This document shows, piece by piece, positions 26,636-35,231 of a stretch of 64,000 nt of DNA. The first letter of the stretch is position 1; every line of letters begins with the position of its first letter. The position numbers and the translations under genes were made by a program. The notes below the pieces were generated by a model. The model was not told where the DNA came from, searched no databases, and was given only the letters and a program-made list of their open reading frames with translations. The DNA is from Clostridium sp. OF09-36. GTDB taxonomy: Bacteria > Bacillota > Clostridia > Lachnospirales > Lachnospiraceae. The stretch is from assembly GCF_003481985.1 (NCBI RefSeq), contig NZ_QUMD01000009.1, positions 59,748 to 123,747 of the forward strand, given 5' to 3'.

Positions 26636-27494
26636 ACTGTTTTGCGGCCTGGGAAATCGGAAGGCTTTCATTGCTTGCAACAACAAGCTGGCGGGCAGGA
26701 AGATCTTCCTCGGTCTGGACGCGGAAAAGATTGTGTTCATTTTCCGGAATACAGTAATCCGGGACAAAGGCAACGCCGAGACCGATACGTGCCAGATCGA
26801 TCAGCAGATCGTTGCTGGAAAGCTCGATCTCCGGTACCAGATCCAGCTGGTGGCGCTGGAACATGCTGTGAAGGAATTCACTGGTTGTGCTCTTGCGGTC
26901 CAGCATGAGGATCGGGAATTGCTTTAAGTCCTTCAGACTGACGGTTTTCCCTTTTAATTCCTTATATTCGTCATTTGCAACGAAGACATCTTTAAATTCC
27001 CGGATGATCCGTACGTTTTGTGTGTTGGAAAGACCAGAGTTCGGGTAGTTGGTAATGGCGAAGTCAACCTGTCCGGATTCCAGAAGCTTTGCGCAGGCGA
27101 TGGACGTCTGGTTGGTAACTTTAATATGCACGTTTGGATAGCGGCGGTGAAATTCCTTTAAGTATGGAACCAGATAATAGCGGCAGATGGTGTCACTGGC
27201 GCCGATACGCAGCTGGCCGCCATTTAAGGTGTTGGCCTCCAGAAGCTGGTTTTCGCCCTGGCGGATCAGGTTCATGGCTGGTTCGATATGCTTTAAGAGG
27301 ATTTCGCCCTCTGGTGTCAGCTGTACCCGTTTGGTGCTGCGGATGAAAAGCGGCTGGTTCAGCTTTTTTTCCAGCACCTTAATGGACTGGCTGACTGCAG
27401 ACTGGGAAATAAACAGCTGCTTGGAGGCTTCTGAGAAGCTTAAGGTATTTGCTACATGATAAAACACTTTATAAAGTTCATAATTGATATCCAA
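26619..27494 (-). CDS. LysR family transcriptional regulator
   Basis: 291 residues: N-terminal winged helix with 'TLSFSEASKQLFISQSAVSQSIKVLEKKL', then a two-lobed effector domain. The start is TTG at 27494, supported by AAGGAGGG just upstream and by the family N-terminus 'MDINYELYKVFYHVA'. It is convergent and overlaps the helicase gene at the 3' end. Its divergent neighbour is only a transporter fragment (27626-27745), so the former target may be lost. Effector unknown. Confidence 0.92.
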   Translation of the reverse strand: MDINYELYKVFYHVANTLSFSEASKQLFISQSAVSQSIKVLEKKLNQPLFIRSTKRVQLTPEGEILLKHIEPAMNLIRQGENQLLEANTLNGGQLRIGASDTICRYYLVPYLKEFHRRYPNVHIKVTNQTSIACAKLLESGQVDFAITNYPNSGLSNTQNVRIIREFKDVFVANDEYKELKGKTVSLKDLKQFPILMLDRKSTTSEFLHSMFQRHQLDLVPEIELSSNDLLIDLARIGLGVAFVPDYCIPENEHNLFRVQTEEDLPARQLVVASNESLPISQAAKQFMEML

Positions 27495-27625
27495 TATTAG
27501 CCCTCCTTATAAAACCACCGTTATTTTATCACGTAGCTGATGGGTTGTAAAGAGGAAAATGGACAGAGAAAAGTGTATAAAAATAGAGATGGGGGATTTT
27601 TTTACTATGAAACAGGATCTGACCG

Positions 27626-27745
27626 ATCCCGGCAATCGGAGTGGAGGGAATCTGGGCGTCCATTCCGATCGGCTGGCTGATCGCAGACATCACCGGGGTG
27701 ATCCCGATGTGGAGATTTTATAAGATGTCACGGAATTGTCCGTGA
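27626..27745 (+). pseudogene. C-terminal remnant of a MATE-type efflux transporter
   Basis: The 39-codon frame 'IGVEGIWASIPIGWLIADIT' plus 'GVIPMWRFYKMSRNCP' matches the last helix and tail of MATE family transporters. No upstream portion is present, so it is a deletion remnant next to a divergent LysR gene. The stop lies in a hairpin (ATGTCACGG...CCGTGACAT at 27725-27748). The rest of 27495-27785 holds nothing I recognise. Confidence 0.5.
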
Positions 27746-27785
27746 CATATCCACCGGCATTGGAACCGGGGGAGACTTCCAAAGG

Positions 27786-28610
27786 TTAGATATGATAGTG
27801 TGATTTTTCCAGAAATCCGTTTAATTCTGCTCCGACGAACAGGATACAGATACAGATATAAAGCCACAGCATCAGAAGGACAACGGCTGTCAGGCTACCA
27901 TACATATAGGAAAAATTGCTGAAGTGCGTAAAATAAATGGAAAAAGCATAGGAAAAAATTAACCATCCGACCGCGGTGAAAACAGCTCCCGGGAGCTGCT
28001 GCCGCGGTTTTTGCTTTTTCGCCGGAACAATGGTGTAAAGCCCGACGAAGGTAAAAAGGAATACAGCCAAAGCAAACAGGATACGCAGGCTGATCACCAG
28101 GCGGGCTGCCGGCGCCAGGATCGGAAGATAACGAAACAGGAGCCGTTCAATATTTTTTCCGAAAATCAGAAGGACCAGGGACATCACGCACACCAGCATA
28201 AAAATGAGCGTGTAAATGGAACAAAACAGCCGCTGGAGCACATAGTTGCGGCGCTTGAAATCCCCGTAGATCCGGTTTAGCCCGCGCTCAATGCCAAGCA
28301 TTCCCTTAGAAGCAGACCAGAGGGCAGTCAGGGCAGTTACAGACAAGATTGTACCGGGAGATTTGATATACAGATCATCGACAATGCTCACAATCAGGGA
28401 ATGCAGCATCTGCGGCATGATCCGGACCATGACGGAAAGCAGATCGGATTTGCCGACATTCGGCAGACACTGGATCAGGGTTAAAAGCAGCATGATAAAA
28501 GGGAAAAAGGCGGTTACAATAAAAAAGGATGCCTGTGACGCGTACACGGTAATCTCATCCTTTACGCACCGGTCCCATATATGCTTACAGCGAAAAATCA
28601 AAGAAATCAT
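27786..28610 (-). CDS. YihY/virulence factor BrkB family membrane protein
   Basis: 274 residues with about six membrane helices. 'ALWSASKGMLGIERGLNRIYG' and 'PGAVFTAVGWLIFSYAFSIYF' followed by 'YGSLTAVVLLMLWLYICI' are the family signatures. AAAGGA lies upstream of ATG 28610. Often misnamed ribonuclease BN; the actual function is unsettled. Convergent neighbours on the left are only remnants, and the ABC exporter is divergent to the right. Confidence 0.9.
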   Translation of the reverse strand: MISLIFRCKHIWDRCVKDEITVYASQASFFIVTAFFPFIMLLLTLIQCLPNVGKSDLLSVMVRIMPQMLHSLIVSIVDDLYIKSPGTILSVTALTALWSASKGMLGIERGLNRIYGDFKRRNYVLQRLFCSIYTLIFMLVCVMSLVLLIFGKNIERLLFRYLPILAPAARLVISLRILFALAVFLFTFVGLYTIVPAKKQKPRQQLPGAVFTAVGWLIFSYAFSIYFTHFSNFSYMYGSLTAVVLLMLWLYICICILFVGAELNGFLEKSHYHI

Positions 28611-28781
28611 AGCAGGAGTTATCCTTTCGTTTTGTCTGGAATAACAGACTTTTGGGATTTTGCTTTTGGTATCATCATAGTATCATGCATACAAAAATAT
28701 GGCAAGGAGAGCTTCTTGTTATTGTGCGTGGGCAGGATTTTTTTGTTGCTGTTTGCGCAGCGGGTAAACAGCAATCGCTTC

Positions 28782-28810
28782 TTGTCTGGACTAAAAAAAG
28801 GTGGTATAAT
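28782..28810 (+). promoter_or_regulatory. Promoter of the ABC exporter-chromate transporter operon
   Basis: TTGTCT at 28782-28787 and TATAAT at 28805-28810, spacer 17 bp, about 58 bp before the first ATG. Confidence 0.7.
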
Positions 28811-28868
28811 AACGGAATCCTGTTTTGCGGGATGCAAAACGAAAACCTAAGATAACAGGAGGGGTCCC

Positions 28869-30620
28869 ATGAAGAGGTTGTTGCGTTACCTAGACAACTA
28901 CAAAAAAGAGTCGGTGCTGGCCCCGCTCTTTAAAATGTTAGAAGCCAGTTTTGAACTGTTTGTGCCGCTAGTTGTGGCACAGATTGTTGATGTGGGAATT
29001 AAAAACCAGGATACGGGGTATATCCTGAAAATGGGAGGTCTGCTGCTTCTTTTAGCCGTCATTGGCCTGACCTGTTCCATTACCGCTCAGTTTTTTGCAG
29101 CGAAGGCAGCTGTCGGATTTGCAACAGGCCTGAGAAACGATCTGTTTGCCCACATTGGAAGCTTATCCTACAGTGAGCAGGATACGATCGGAACCTCTGC
29201 GCTGATCACCCGTATGACCAGCGACATCAACCAGGTCCAGTCAGGCGTAAACTTAACGCTTCGTCTCCTTTTGCGTTCCCCATTCATCGTGTTTGGTGCC
29301 ATGATCATGGCCTTTACGGTAAATGCGAAGGCAGCTATGGTTTTTGTTGTGGCAATTCCGGTTCTTTCTATTATTGTATTCGGCATTATGGCAATCAGTA
29401 TGCCGCTTTATAAAAAAGTACAAAAGCAGCTGGATCATGTAACCCAGGCAACCCGTGAAAACTTAACAGGTGCGAGAGTCATCCGTGCATTCAACCGCCA
29501 GGAGGATGAGATCAAAAGCTTTGACGAGTCCAACAGCCTGCTGGTAAAATTCCAGGTTTTTGTCGGAAAGATTTCCGCGCTGATGAATCCGCTGACTTAT
29601 GTGGTCGTTAACCTTGCAATCATTGCAGTAGTCTGGATCTCCGGTAAGCAGGTAGATGCAGGCATCATCACCCAGGGTGAGACTGTAGCGCTTGTAAACT
29701 ACATGTCCCAGATTCTGGTTGAGCTGATCAAGATGGCAAACCTGATCGTTTCTATCTCCAAGGCCCTGGCCTGCGCAAACCGTATCAGCACGGTTCTGGA
29801 TGAGAAGAGCAGCATTGTAAGTCCGGCAGAAGGTATGGAGAAAAAGCCAGAGCTGTCTGAAGATTTGGCGCAGGCACCGGCAAAGGTTTGCTTTGACCAT
29901 GTGAACTTTGCTTACAAAGGCGCAAAGGCGGATTCCCTGACTGATATCAGCTTGACTGTGAAAAAAGGCCAGACGATCGGTATCATCGGTGGTACCGGTT
30001 CCGGAAAATCTTCTCTGGTTAACCTGATTCCGCGTTTTTACGACGTACGGGAAGGCGCAGTCCTGGTAGATGGCGTGAACGTCAAGGATTACCAGCTGGA
30101 GACCTTACGTGAAAAGATCGGCGTCGTTCCTCAGAAAGCGATCCTGTTTAAGGGGACGCTGCGTGAAAATATGAAATGGGGCAAGAAAGATGCTACGGAC
30201 GAGGAAATCTACCATGCACTGGATATCGCCCAGGCCCGCGAGTTTGTAGACAGCAAGGAAAAAGGACTGGATCTTTATATTGACCAGGCCGGAAAGAACT
30301 TATCCGGTGGTCAGAAGCAGCGTCTGACCATTGCCCGCGCTTTGGTGCGTGATCCGGAAATTTTAATTATGGATGACAGCGCTTCAGCCCTGGATTTTGC
30401 AACCGACGCAAAGCTTCGTATGGCGATCCAGAAGGACACAAAGGACATGACAGTATTTATCGTCTCCCAGCGTGCGACTACGATCCGCCATGCGGACCAG
30501 ATCGTTGTTCTGGACGATGGAGCAGCAGTGGGAATCGGTACGCACGAAGAACTGTTTGAAAGCTGTGAGGTATACCGTGAGATCTGTCTGTCCCAGCTTT
30601 CCAAAGAGGAGGTGCAGTAA
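28869..30620 (+). CDS. Heterodimeric ABC exporter, subunit 1 (degenerate ATP site)
   Basis: 583 residues: six-helix exporter domain (about 1-310) fused to an ATPase domain with Walker A 'GGTGSGKSS', signature 'LSGGQKQR', and Walker B 'ILIMDDSASALD'. The catalytic Glu after Walker B is replaced by Asp (DD instead of DE), the mark of the non-catalytic site in BmrCD/TM287-288-type heterodimers. AGGAGGGG precedes the ATG. The partner gene begins 2 bp after the stop. It probably exports drugs or lipophilic compounds; substrate unknown. Confidence 0.92.
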   Translation: MKRLLRYLDNYKKESVLAPLFKMLEASFELFVPLVVAQIVDVGIKNQDTGYILKMGGLLLLLAVIGLTCSITAQFFAAKAAVGFATGLRNDLFAHIGSLSYSEQDTIGTSALITRMTSDINQVQSGVNLTLRLLLRSPFIVFGAMIMAFTVNAKAAMVFVVAIPVLSIIVFGIMAISMPLYKKVQKQLDHVTQATRENLTGARVIRAFNRQEDEIKSFDESNSLLVKFQVFVGKISALMNPLTYVVVNLAIIAVVWISGKQVDAGIITQGETVALVNYMSQILVELIKMANLIVSISKALACANRISTVLDEKSSIVSPAEGMEKKPELSEDLAQAPAKVCFDHVNFAYKGAKADSLTDISLTVKKGQTIGIIGGTGSGKSSLVNLIPRFYDVREGAVLVDGVNVKDYQLETLREKIGVVPQKAILFKGTLRENMKWGKKDATDEEIYHALDIAQAREFVDSKEKGLDLYIDQAGKNLSGGQKQRLTIARALVRDPEILIMDDSASALDFATDAKLRMAIQKDTKDMTVFIVSQRATTIRHADQIVVLDDGAAVGIGTHEELFESCEVYREICLSQLSKEEVQ

Positions 30621-30621
30621 G

Positions 30622-32376
30622 GTGGCAAAGCTTGAAATCGGAAAACACAAATCAACCTTAAAACGGATCCTGGATTACATTGGCAGCTATAAGTGGCTGG
30701 TAGTCCTGTCTCTGGTATTGGCAGCCGTGACGGTAGCAACCACGCTGTATGCTCCGATCCTGGTGGGAGAGGGCGTAGACCTGATCCTGGGCCCCGGCAA
30801 TGTAGATTTCGCAGGATTGTTTACAATCCTTGGAAAAATCGCAGTTGTGATCGCCGTTACGGCTCTGGCCCAGTGGCTGATGAACCATATCAATAATCAG
30901 ATCACCTACCGGGTCGTAAAAGATATCCGTACGAAAGCATTTAATCATCTGGAGGTCCTGCCGCTCAAGTACATCGATTCGCACCAGTATGGCGATGTCA
31001 TCAGCCGGATCATCGCAGATATCGACCAGTTTTCAGAGGGGCTTCTGATGGGCTTTACCCAGCTTTTTACCGGTGTTCTGACGATTCTCGGAACGCTTGG
31101 CTTTATGCTTCTGGTAAATCCGTTTATCACGGTAGTTGTTGTCTGCGTGACACCGCTTTCTTTGTGTGTGGCAAGCTTTATTGCGAAGAAAACCTACTCT
31201 ATGTTCCAGCTGCAGTCAAAAACCAGAGGAGAACTGACCTCCCTGGTAGACGAGATGGTTGGAAACGAAAAGGTTGTGCAGGCATTTGGATATCAGGAGG
31301 AGGCACAGAAACGGTTTGAGGAGATCAATAGCCGCCTTCAGGGTTACAGCCTCCGGGCGATTTTCTTCTCCTCCATCACAAACCCGGCAACCCGTTTTGT
31401 CAACAGCATGGTTTATGCCAGTGTTGGTGTGGCAGGCGCATTTGCAGCGATCCGCGGTCTTTTGTCTGTCGGACAGCTCTCTGCGTTCTTAAGCTACGCA
31501 AACCAGTACACCAAGCCGTTCAACGAGATTTCCGGTGTGGTAACAGAGCTGCAGAACGCACTTGCCTGCGCGGCCCGTGTGTTTGAACTGATTGATGAGC
31601 CGCCGTTTACCCCGGAGGATGCAGATGCAGTGACGCTCCGGAATGTCGATGGAAGCGTGAAGCTGGAGCATGTTAATTTTTCCTACAATCCGGAAACTTC
31701 CCTGATCGAGGACTTAAACCTCGATGTAAAGCCGGGACAGCGCATCGCGATCGTAGGACCGACCGGCTGCGGAAAGACAACCATGATTAACCTGCTGATG
31801 CGCTTCTATGATGTGGTCAGTGGTTCTATCAAAGTGTCTGGCGAGGATATCCGTCATGTCACCAGAAAGAGCCTGCGCACCAATTATGGTATGGTGCTGC
31901 AGGAAACCTGGTTAAAGGCAGGAACCATCCGGGAGAACATTGCTTACGGAAAACCGGATGCGACTGAGGAAGAGATCATCCAGGCAGCAAAAGAGGCACA
32001 TGCCCACAGCTTTATCAAGCGTATGCCACAGGGCTACGATACGGTTATTTCTGAAGACGGTGGAAACTTATCCCAGGGTCAGAAACAGCTTCTGTGCATT
32101 GCCCGTGTTATGCTGTGCCTGCCGCCGATGCTGATTCTGGATGAGGCGACCTCCTCCATCGATACCCGTACCGAGATCCGGATCCAGAAGGCCTTTGCTA
32201 CCATGATGAAAGGACGTACCAGCTTTATTGTAGCGCACCGTCTTTCCACGATCCGTGAGGCCGATGTGATCCTGGTGATGAAGGACGGTCATATCATTGA
32301 GCAGGGCACGCACGAATCTCTGCTTGCACAGAATGGCTTCTATGCAAACCTCTATAACAGCCAGTTTGCCGGTTGA
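30622..32376 (+). CDS. Heterodimeric ABC exporter, subunit 2 (canonical catalytic site)
   Basis: 584 residues with the same six-helix plus ATPase layout. Walker A is 'GPTGCGKTT' and Walker B with catalytic Glu is 'LILDEATSSID', so the Glu missing in subunit 1 is present here. The signature is 'LSQGQKQL', slightly off consensus, as expected when the composite site with subunit 1 is degenerate. GTG 30622 is the start: AGGAGG lies in the last codons of subunit 1, so translation is coupled. A longer in-frame extension upstream would overlap subunit 1 by 150 bp and is rejected. Confidence 0.92.
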   Translation: MAKLEIGKHKSTLKRILDYIGSYKWLVVLSLVLAAVTVATTLYAPILVGEGVDLILGPGNVDFAGLFTILGKIAVVIAVTALAQWLMNHINNQITYRVVKDIRTKAFNHLEVLPLKYIDSHQYGDVISRIIADIDQFSEGLLMGFTQLFTGVLTILGTLGFMLLVNPFITVVVVCVTPLSLCVASFIAKKTYSMFQLQSKTRGELTSLVDEMVGNEKVVQAFGYQEEAQKRFEEINSRLQGYSLRAIFFSSITNPATRFVNSMVYASVGVAGAFAAIRGLLSVGQLSAFLSYANQYTKPFNEISGVVTELQNALACAARVFELIDEPPFTPEDADAVTLRNVDGSVKLEHVNFSYNPETSLIEDLNLDVKPGQRIAIVGPTGCGKTTMINLLMRFYDVVSGSIKVSGEDIRHVTRKSLRTNYGMVLQETWLKAGTIRENIAYGKPDATEEEIIQAAKEAHAHSFIKRMPQGYDTVISEDGGNLSQGQKQLLCIARVMLCLPPMLILDEATSSIDTRTEIRIQKAFATMMKGRTSFIVAHRLSTIREADVILVMKDGHIIEQGTHESLLAQNGFYANLYNSQFAG

Positions 32377-32390
32377 TGGAGGGCGTCATT

Positions 32391-32957
32391 ATGGAAAAGA
32401 AAAAACAGATGCTCTGGAAGTTGTTTGTTTCAACGTTTTACTTAAGTGCCTTTACCTTTGGCGGTGGTTATGTCATTGTAACGCTGCTAAAGAAAAAGTT
32501 TGTAGATGAATACCACTGGATCGAGGAAGAAGAGATGCTGGACCTGGTGGCGATCGCCCAGTCTTCCCCGGGCGCCATTGCGGTAAATGGTGCCATTGTG
32601 GTGGGCTATAAGTTAGCTGGTCTTGTGGGAACTGCGACAGCGATCCTTGGCACGGTCATTCCGCCATTTTTGATCATTTCCCTGATCTCGGTCTGCTACA
32701 ATGCGTTCCGCGATAATTTTATTGTGAGCCAGATGCTGCAGGGCATGCAGTCGGGGGTAGGTGCAGTGATCGCTTCGGTTACTTATGAAATGGGCGCCGG
32801 GATTGTCCACGGAAAGCAGAAGGCTTCCATCCTGATCATGGTTTGTGCCTTTGCTGCATCCTGCATCTTCCAGGTCAATGTCATTTTTGTCGTGATCGCA
32901 TGCGGACTTCTTGGTGTGGCACGGACGTTGCTTTCGCGAAAGGAGAATGCAGGATGA
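32391..32957 (+). CDS. Chromate transporter (ChrA) family protein, first half
   Basis: 188 residues, one CHR domain: 'FTFGGGYVIVTLLKKKFV' and 'AIAQSSPGAIAVNGAIVVGY' are the family motifs. Short ChrA proteins act as pairs; the second gene overlaps by ATGA. ATG 32391 has GGAGGG upstream; ATG 32373 lies before that site. It follows the ABC exporter by 14 bp and is probably in the same transcript. Whether chromate is the true substrate in an anaerobe is doubtful. Confidence 0.88.
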   Translation: MEKKKQMLWKLFVSTFYLSAFTFGGGYVIVTLLKKKFVDEYHWIEEEEMLDLVAIAQSSPGAIAVNGAIVVGYKLAGLVGTATAILGTVIPPFLIISLISVCYNAFRDNFIVSQMLQGMQSGVGAVIASVTYEMGAGIVHGKQKASILIMVCAFAASCIFQVNVIFVVIACGLLGVARTLLSRKENAG

Positions 32958-33520
32958 TCTATCTTCAGTTATTTATCAGCTTTCTTCAGATCGGCATGTT
33001 CAGCTTTGGAGGCGGTTATGCAGCCATGCCTCTGATCCAGGGACAGGTAGTGACTGGGCACAAATGGCTTTCCATGGCAGAATTTACTGATCTGATCACG
33101 ATCTCACAGATGACGCCGGGACCGATCGCAGTCAATTCGGCCACGTTTGTAGGAATGAAGGTCGCAGGAGTGCCGGGTGCGCTCGCGGCAACGCTGGGCT
33201 GCATCCTTCCATCCTGCATCATTGTGACGCTGATCGCGAAGCTGTATTTAAAATACCGGAACATGGCAATGCTGCAGGGAATTCTTGCATCGCTCAGACC
33301 AGCCGTGGTAGCGCTGATCGGCTCTGCCGGAATCGCGATCCTGGTCAATGCGTTCTGGGGCAGCAATGCCAAGATCGCACTTGCAAATACCAACTGGGTT
33401 ATGGCCGGAATCTTTGTGGTCTGTCTTATCCTTTTGCAGAAGGGGAAGATGAATCCTATCTGGGTCATGGTATTGGCAGGTGTTATGAAGGTGGTTGTAT
33501 CCGTGGCCACAGGTTTGTGA
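32954..33520 (+). CDS. Chromate transporter (ChrA) family protein, second half
   Basis: 188 residues, paralogous to the preceding gene: 'FSFGGGYAAMPLIQGQVV' and 'TISQMTPGPIAVNSATFVG' match the same positions. The start ATG at 32954 overlaps the first gene's stop (ATGA), forcing paired synthesis. The two would form the antiparallel dimer expected for short-chain CHR proteins. GGAGAATGCAGG upstream contains its ribosome binding site. Confidence 0.88.
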   Translation: MIYLQLFISFLQIGMFSFGGGYAAMPLIQGQVVTGHKWLSMAEFTDLITISQMTPGPIAVNSATFVGMKVAGVPGALAATLGCILPSCIIVTLIAKLYLKYRNMAMLQGILASLRPAVVALIGSAGIAILVNAFWGSNAKIALANTNWVMAGIFVVCLILLQKGKMNPIWVMVLAGVMKVVVSVATGL

Positions 33521-33571
33521 TCATTTGGTGTTTACAAGTATAAGATTCTCTTGACGGGATGTAAGATTTTT

Positions 33572-33619
33572 GTCAGAATTTTCCAATTCCCGTCAGAATT
33601 GTAGGAATAGTGTCAGAAT
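33572..33619 (+). promoter_or_regulatory. Three GTCAGAAT direct repeats at exact 20-bp spacing
   Basis: GTCAGAAT begins at 33572, 33592 and 33612. Two helical turns between repeats is typical of tandem binding by a response regulator. The array lies about 100-150 bp before the transglycosylase gene. The regulator is unknown. Confidence 0.55.
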
Positions 33620-33645
33620 CGCTAAGGGAACGGTAAAGTCTTAAA

Positions 33646-33720
33646 CCCCCTCATTGTGCTAGAATGATGTCATAAGAAAACAAGACAGAATTCAGACAGC
33701 ACAGATGAGGGGGCTTTTTT
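33646..33720 (+). promoter_or_regulatory. Attenuator-like hairpin abutting the transglycosylase start codon
   Basis: CCCCCTCATTGTGCT (33646-33660) pairs with AGCACAGATGAGGGGG (33698-33713), one bulged base, then C and six T directly before ATG 33721. The right arm holds the only Shine-Dalgarno-like sequence (GAGGGGG), so folding would both terminate transcription and hide the ribosome site. Confidence 0.55.
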
Positions 33721-34440
33721 ATGATGAGCAGAATGAAAATTGCGAAATGGATGTTTGCATTTGCCTGCACGATCGTTGCAGGATGTGGATTTAGCTTAGC
33801 CGGAGAGGGCTATGGCTTATACAAAAATGCAGTAGAAGAAGTAAGTCTGGAGGAAAAGGTCGCAAAAATCCGCAGCCAGGAGAATTTTACTTCCATAGAG
33901 GAATTGCCGGAGACTTACGTCCAGGCTGTGATATCGGTAGAAGATCACCGCTTTTATGAGCATGGGGCACTTGATCCGATCGCTATTGGACGGGCTTTGG
34001 TCAACGACTTAAAGGCAGGACGTTACGTGGAAGGTGGAAGTACCATTACCCAGCAGCTTGCAAAGAATCTTTACTTTTCCCAGGAAAAAACCATGAACCG
34101 CAAAGCAGCAGAAGTGTTTCTGGGATTTGAACTGGAACAGAAGTATACAAAAGATGAGATTTTAGAACTCTATGTAAACAGCATCTATTTTGGAGATGGC
34201 TATTACAGCATCGGGGAAGCCAGTGAAGGATATTTCGGGAAACCAGCTTCCCAGATGAATGATTACGAAGCGACACTTTTAGCAGGCGTGCCAAATGCAC
34301 CGTCCAGATATGCGCCAAGCAAAAACCTGGCACTGGCTGAAAAACGCCAGCAGAAGGTAATCAGCCGCATGGAAGCATGTGGATACCTGAATGACCAGGC
34401 AGCCAGTGTGATGAGTGCAGAACTGCTGGCTTTGAAATGA
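33721..34440 (+). CDS. mtgA: Monofunctional peptidoglycan glycosyltransferase (GT51)
   Basis: 239 residues: N-terminal membrane anchor (about 8-27), then a GT51 domain with 'SVEDHRFYEHGALDPIAIGRA' (catalytic Glu and Asp-His) and 'GGSTITQQLAKNLYFS', plus 'FGDGYYSIGEASEGYFGK'. There is no transpeptidase domain. It polymerises glycan strands from lipid II outside the membrane. It has an unusual leader: direct repeats and an attenuator-like hairpin just upstream point to regulated expression, possibly a cell-wall stress response (inference). A strong terminator follows. Confidence 0.92.
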   Translation: MMSRMKIAKWMFAFACTIVAGCGFSLAGEGYGLYKNAVEEVSLEEKVAKIRSQENFTSIEELPETYVQAVISVEDHRFYEHGALDPIAIGRALVNDLKAGRYVEGGSTITQQLAKNLYFSQEKTMNRKAAEVFLGFELEQKYTKDEILELYVNSIYFGDGYYSIGEASEGYFGKPASQMNDYEATLLAGVPNAPSRYAPSKNLALAEKRQQKVISRMEACGYLNDQAASVMSAELLALK

Positions 34441-34446
34441 TAAAAC

Positions 34447-34490
34447 GAAACCCCCAGGGGCAGTGTGATATGATATGCTCCCTGGGGGTT
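34447..34490. terminator. Terminator between convergent transglycosylase and GNAT genes
   Basis: AAACCCCCAGGG at 34447 pairs with CCCTGGGGGTTT ending near 34490. The A-run and T-run on opposite sides let it act in both directions. Confidence 0.8.
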
Positions 34491-34508
34491 TGTCTATGCC
34501 TTTTTCTT

Positions 34509-35143
34509 TTATTGGATCTCACGGATCATGCAATACTGCTTTAATGGGAAATTCTGCTTCATGATCCCATAAACCTTAAAACCGAGATTTTTGTAGAATT
34601 CCACGTTATGCTCGTTGTGTGTTTCCAGCGAGATCATCATGCGGTGCTCATCGGCATAATCGATGGCTTCCTGCATGAGGTGCGCGGCAATGCGTGGTGC
34701 TGCATATTTGGATCGACAGCCAGATAGATGATGTGAAGCCGCTGCTTCTGATGAAGCTGGTCCGTCCAGCTGGAGTTTAAGTAATCGCCACCCTTTAAAA
34801 AGTTATGGAAGGTTTTTAACGATGGATCCTCTTTGATCAGGTAGGTATCGGTCTGAAGGGTTGCGCGCGCTTCTGCAAAGTAAAACTGAAAGATGTTGTA
34901 AGGCTCCGCTTCGTCGGAAACCACCAGGATTCCGTTTAAATCGGCACTGTCAGAAAAAATCTCACAGGTTTCATAAAATTCGTCCATATCGCAGTGGAAA
35001 AGCTCCGGCATGAGGCGTTCCCGGATTTCCGGGTCCGGGATCAGGGTCTCATAGAGCGGGTCATGCTTGAAGCAGGTATATAAAAGCTTTTCCAGTTTCG
35101 GCAGGTCTTCACGCTGTACGCGGTATAGTTTATCGCTTTCCAT
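34509..35143 (-). pseudogene. GNAT family acetyltransferase, one frameshift
   Basis: Reconstructed as about 211 residues. The N-terminal part ends at the beta4 strand 'RLHIIYLAVDP', after which the frame breaks near 34710. One added A (CCAAATATG to CCAAAATATG) gives 'LAVDPKYAAPRIAAHLMQEA', the acetyl-CoA pyrophosphate loop region, and 'EFYKNLGFKVYG', the GNAT C-terminus, to the stop at 34509. The loop is somewhat unlike the usual RxxGxG/A. Substrate unknown. It is convergent with the transglycosylase gene. Confidence 0.75.
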
Positions 35144-35231
35144 AATGTGTTCAGACGGGAGACCGTCTGTCCTTTCTTTTGTTTGGTAATTTGTAGTATA
35201 TCAGATTTCGTCTGTTTTGCTTCTGGTATCG

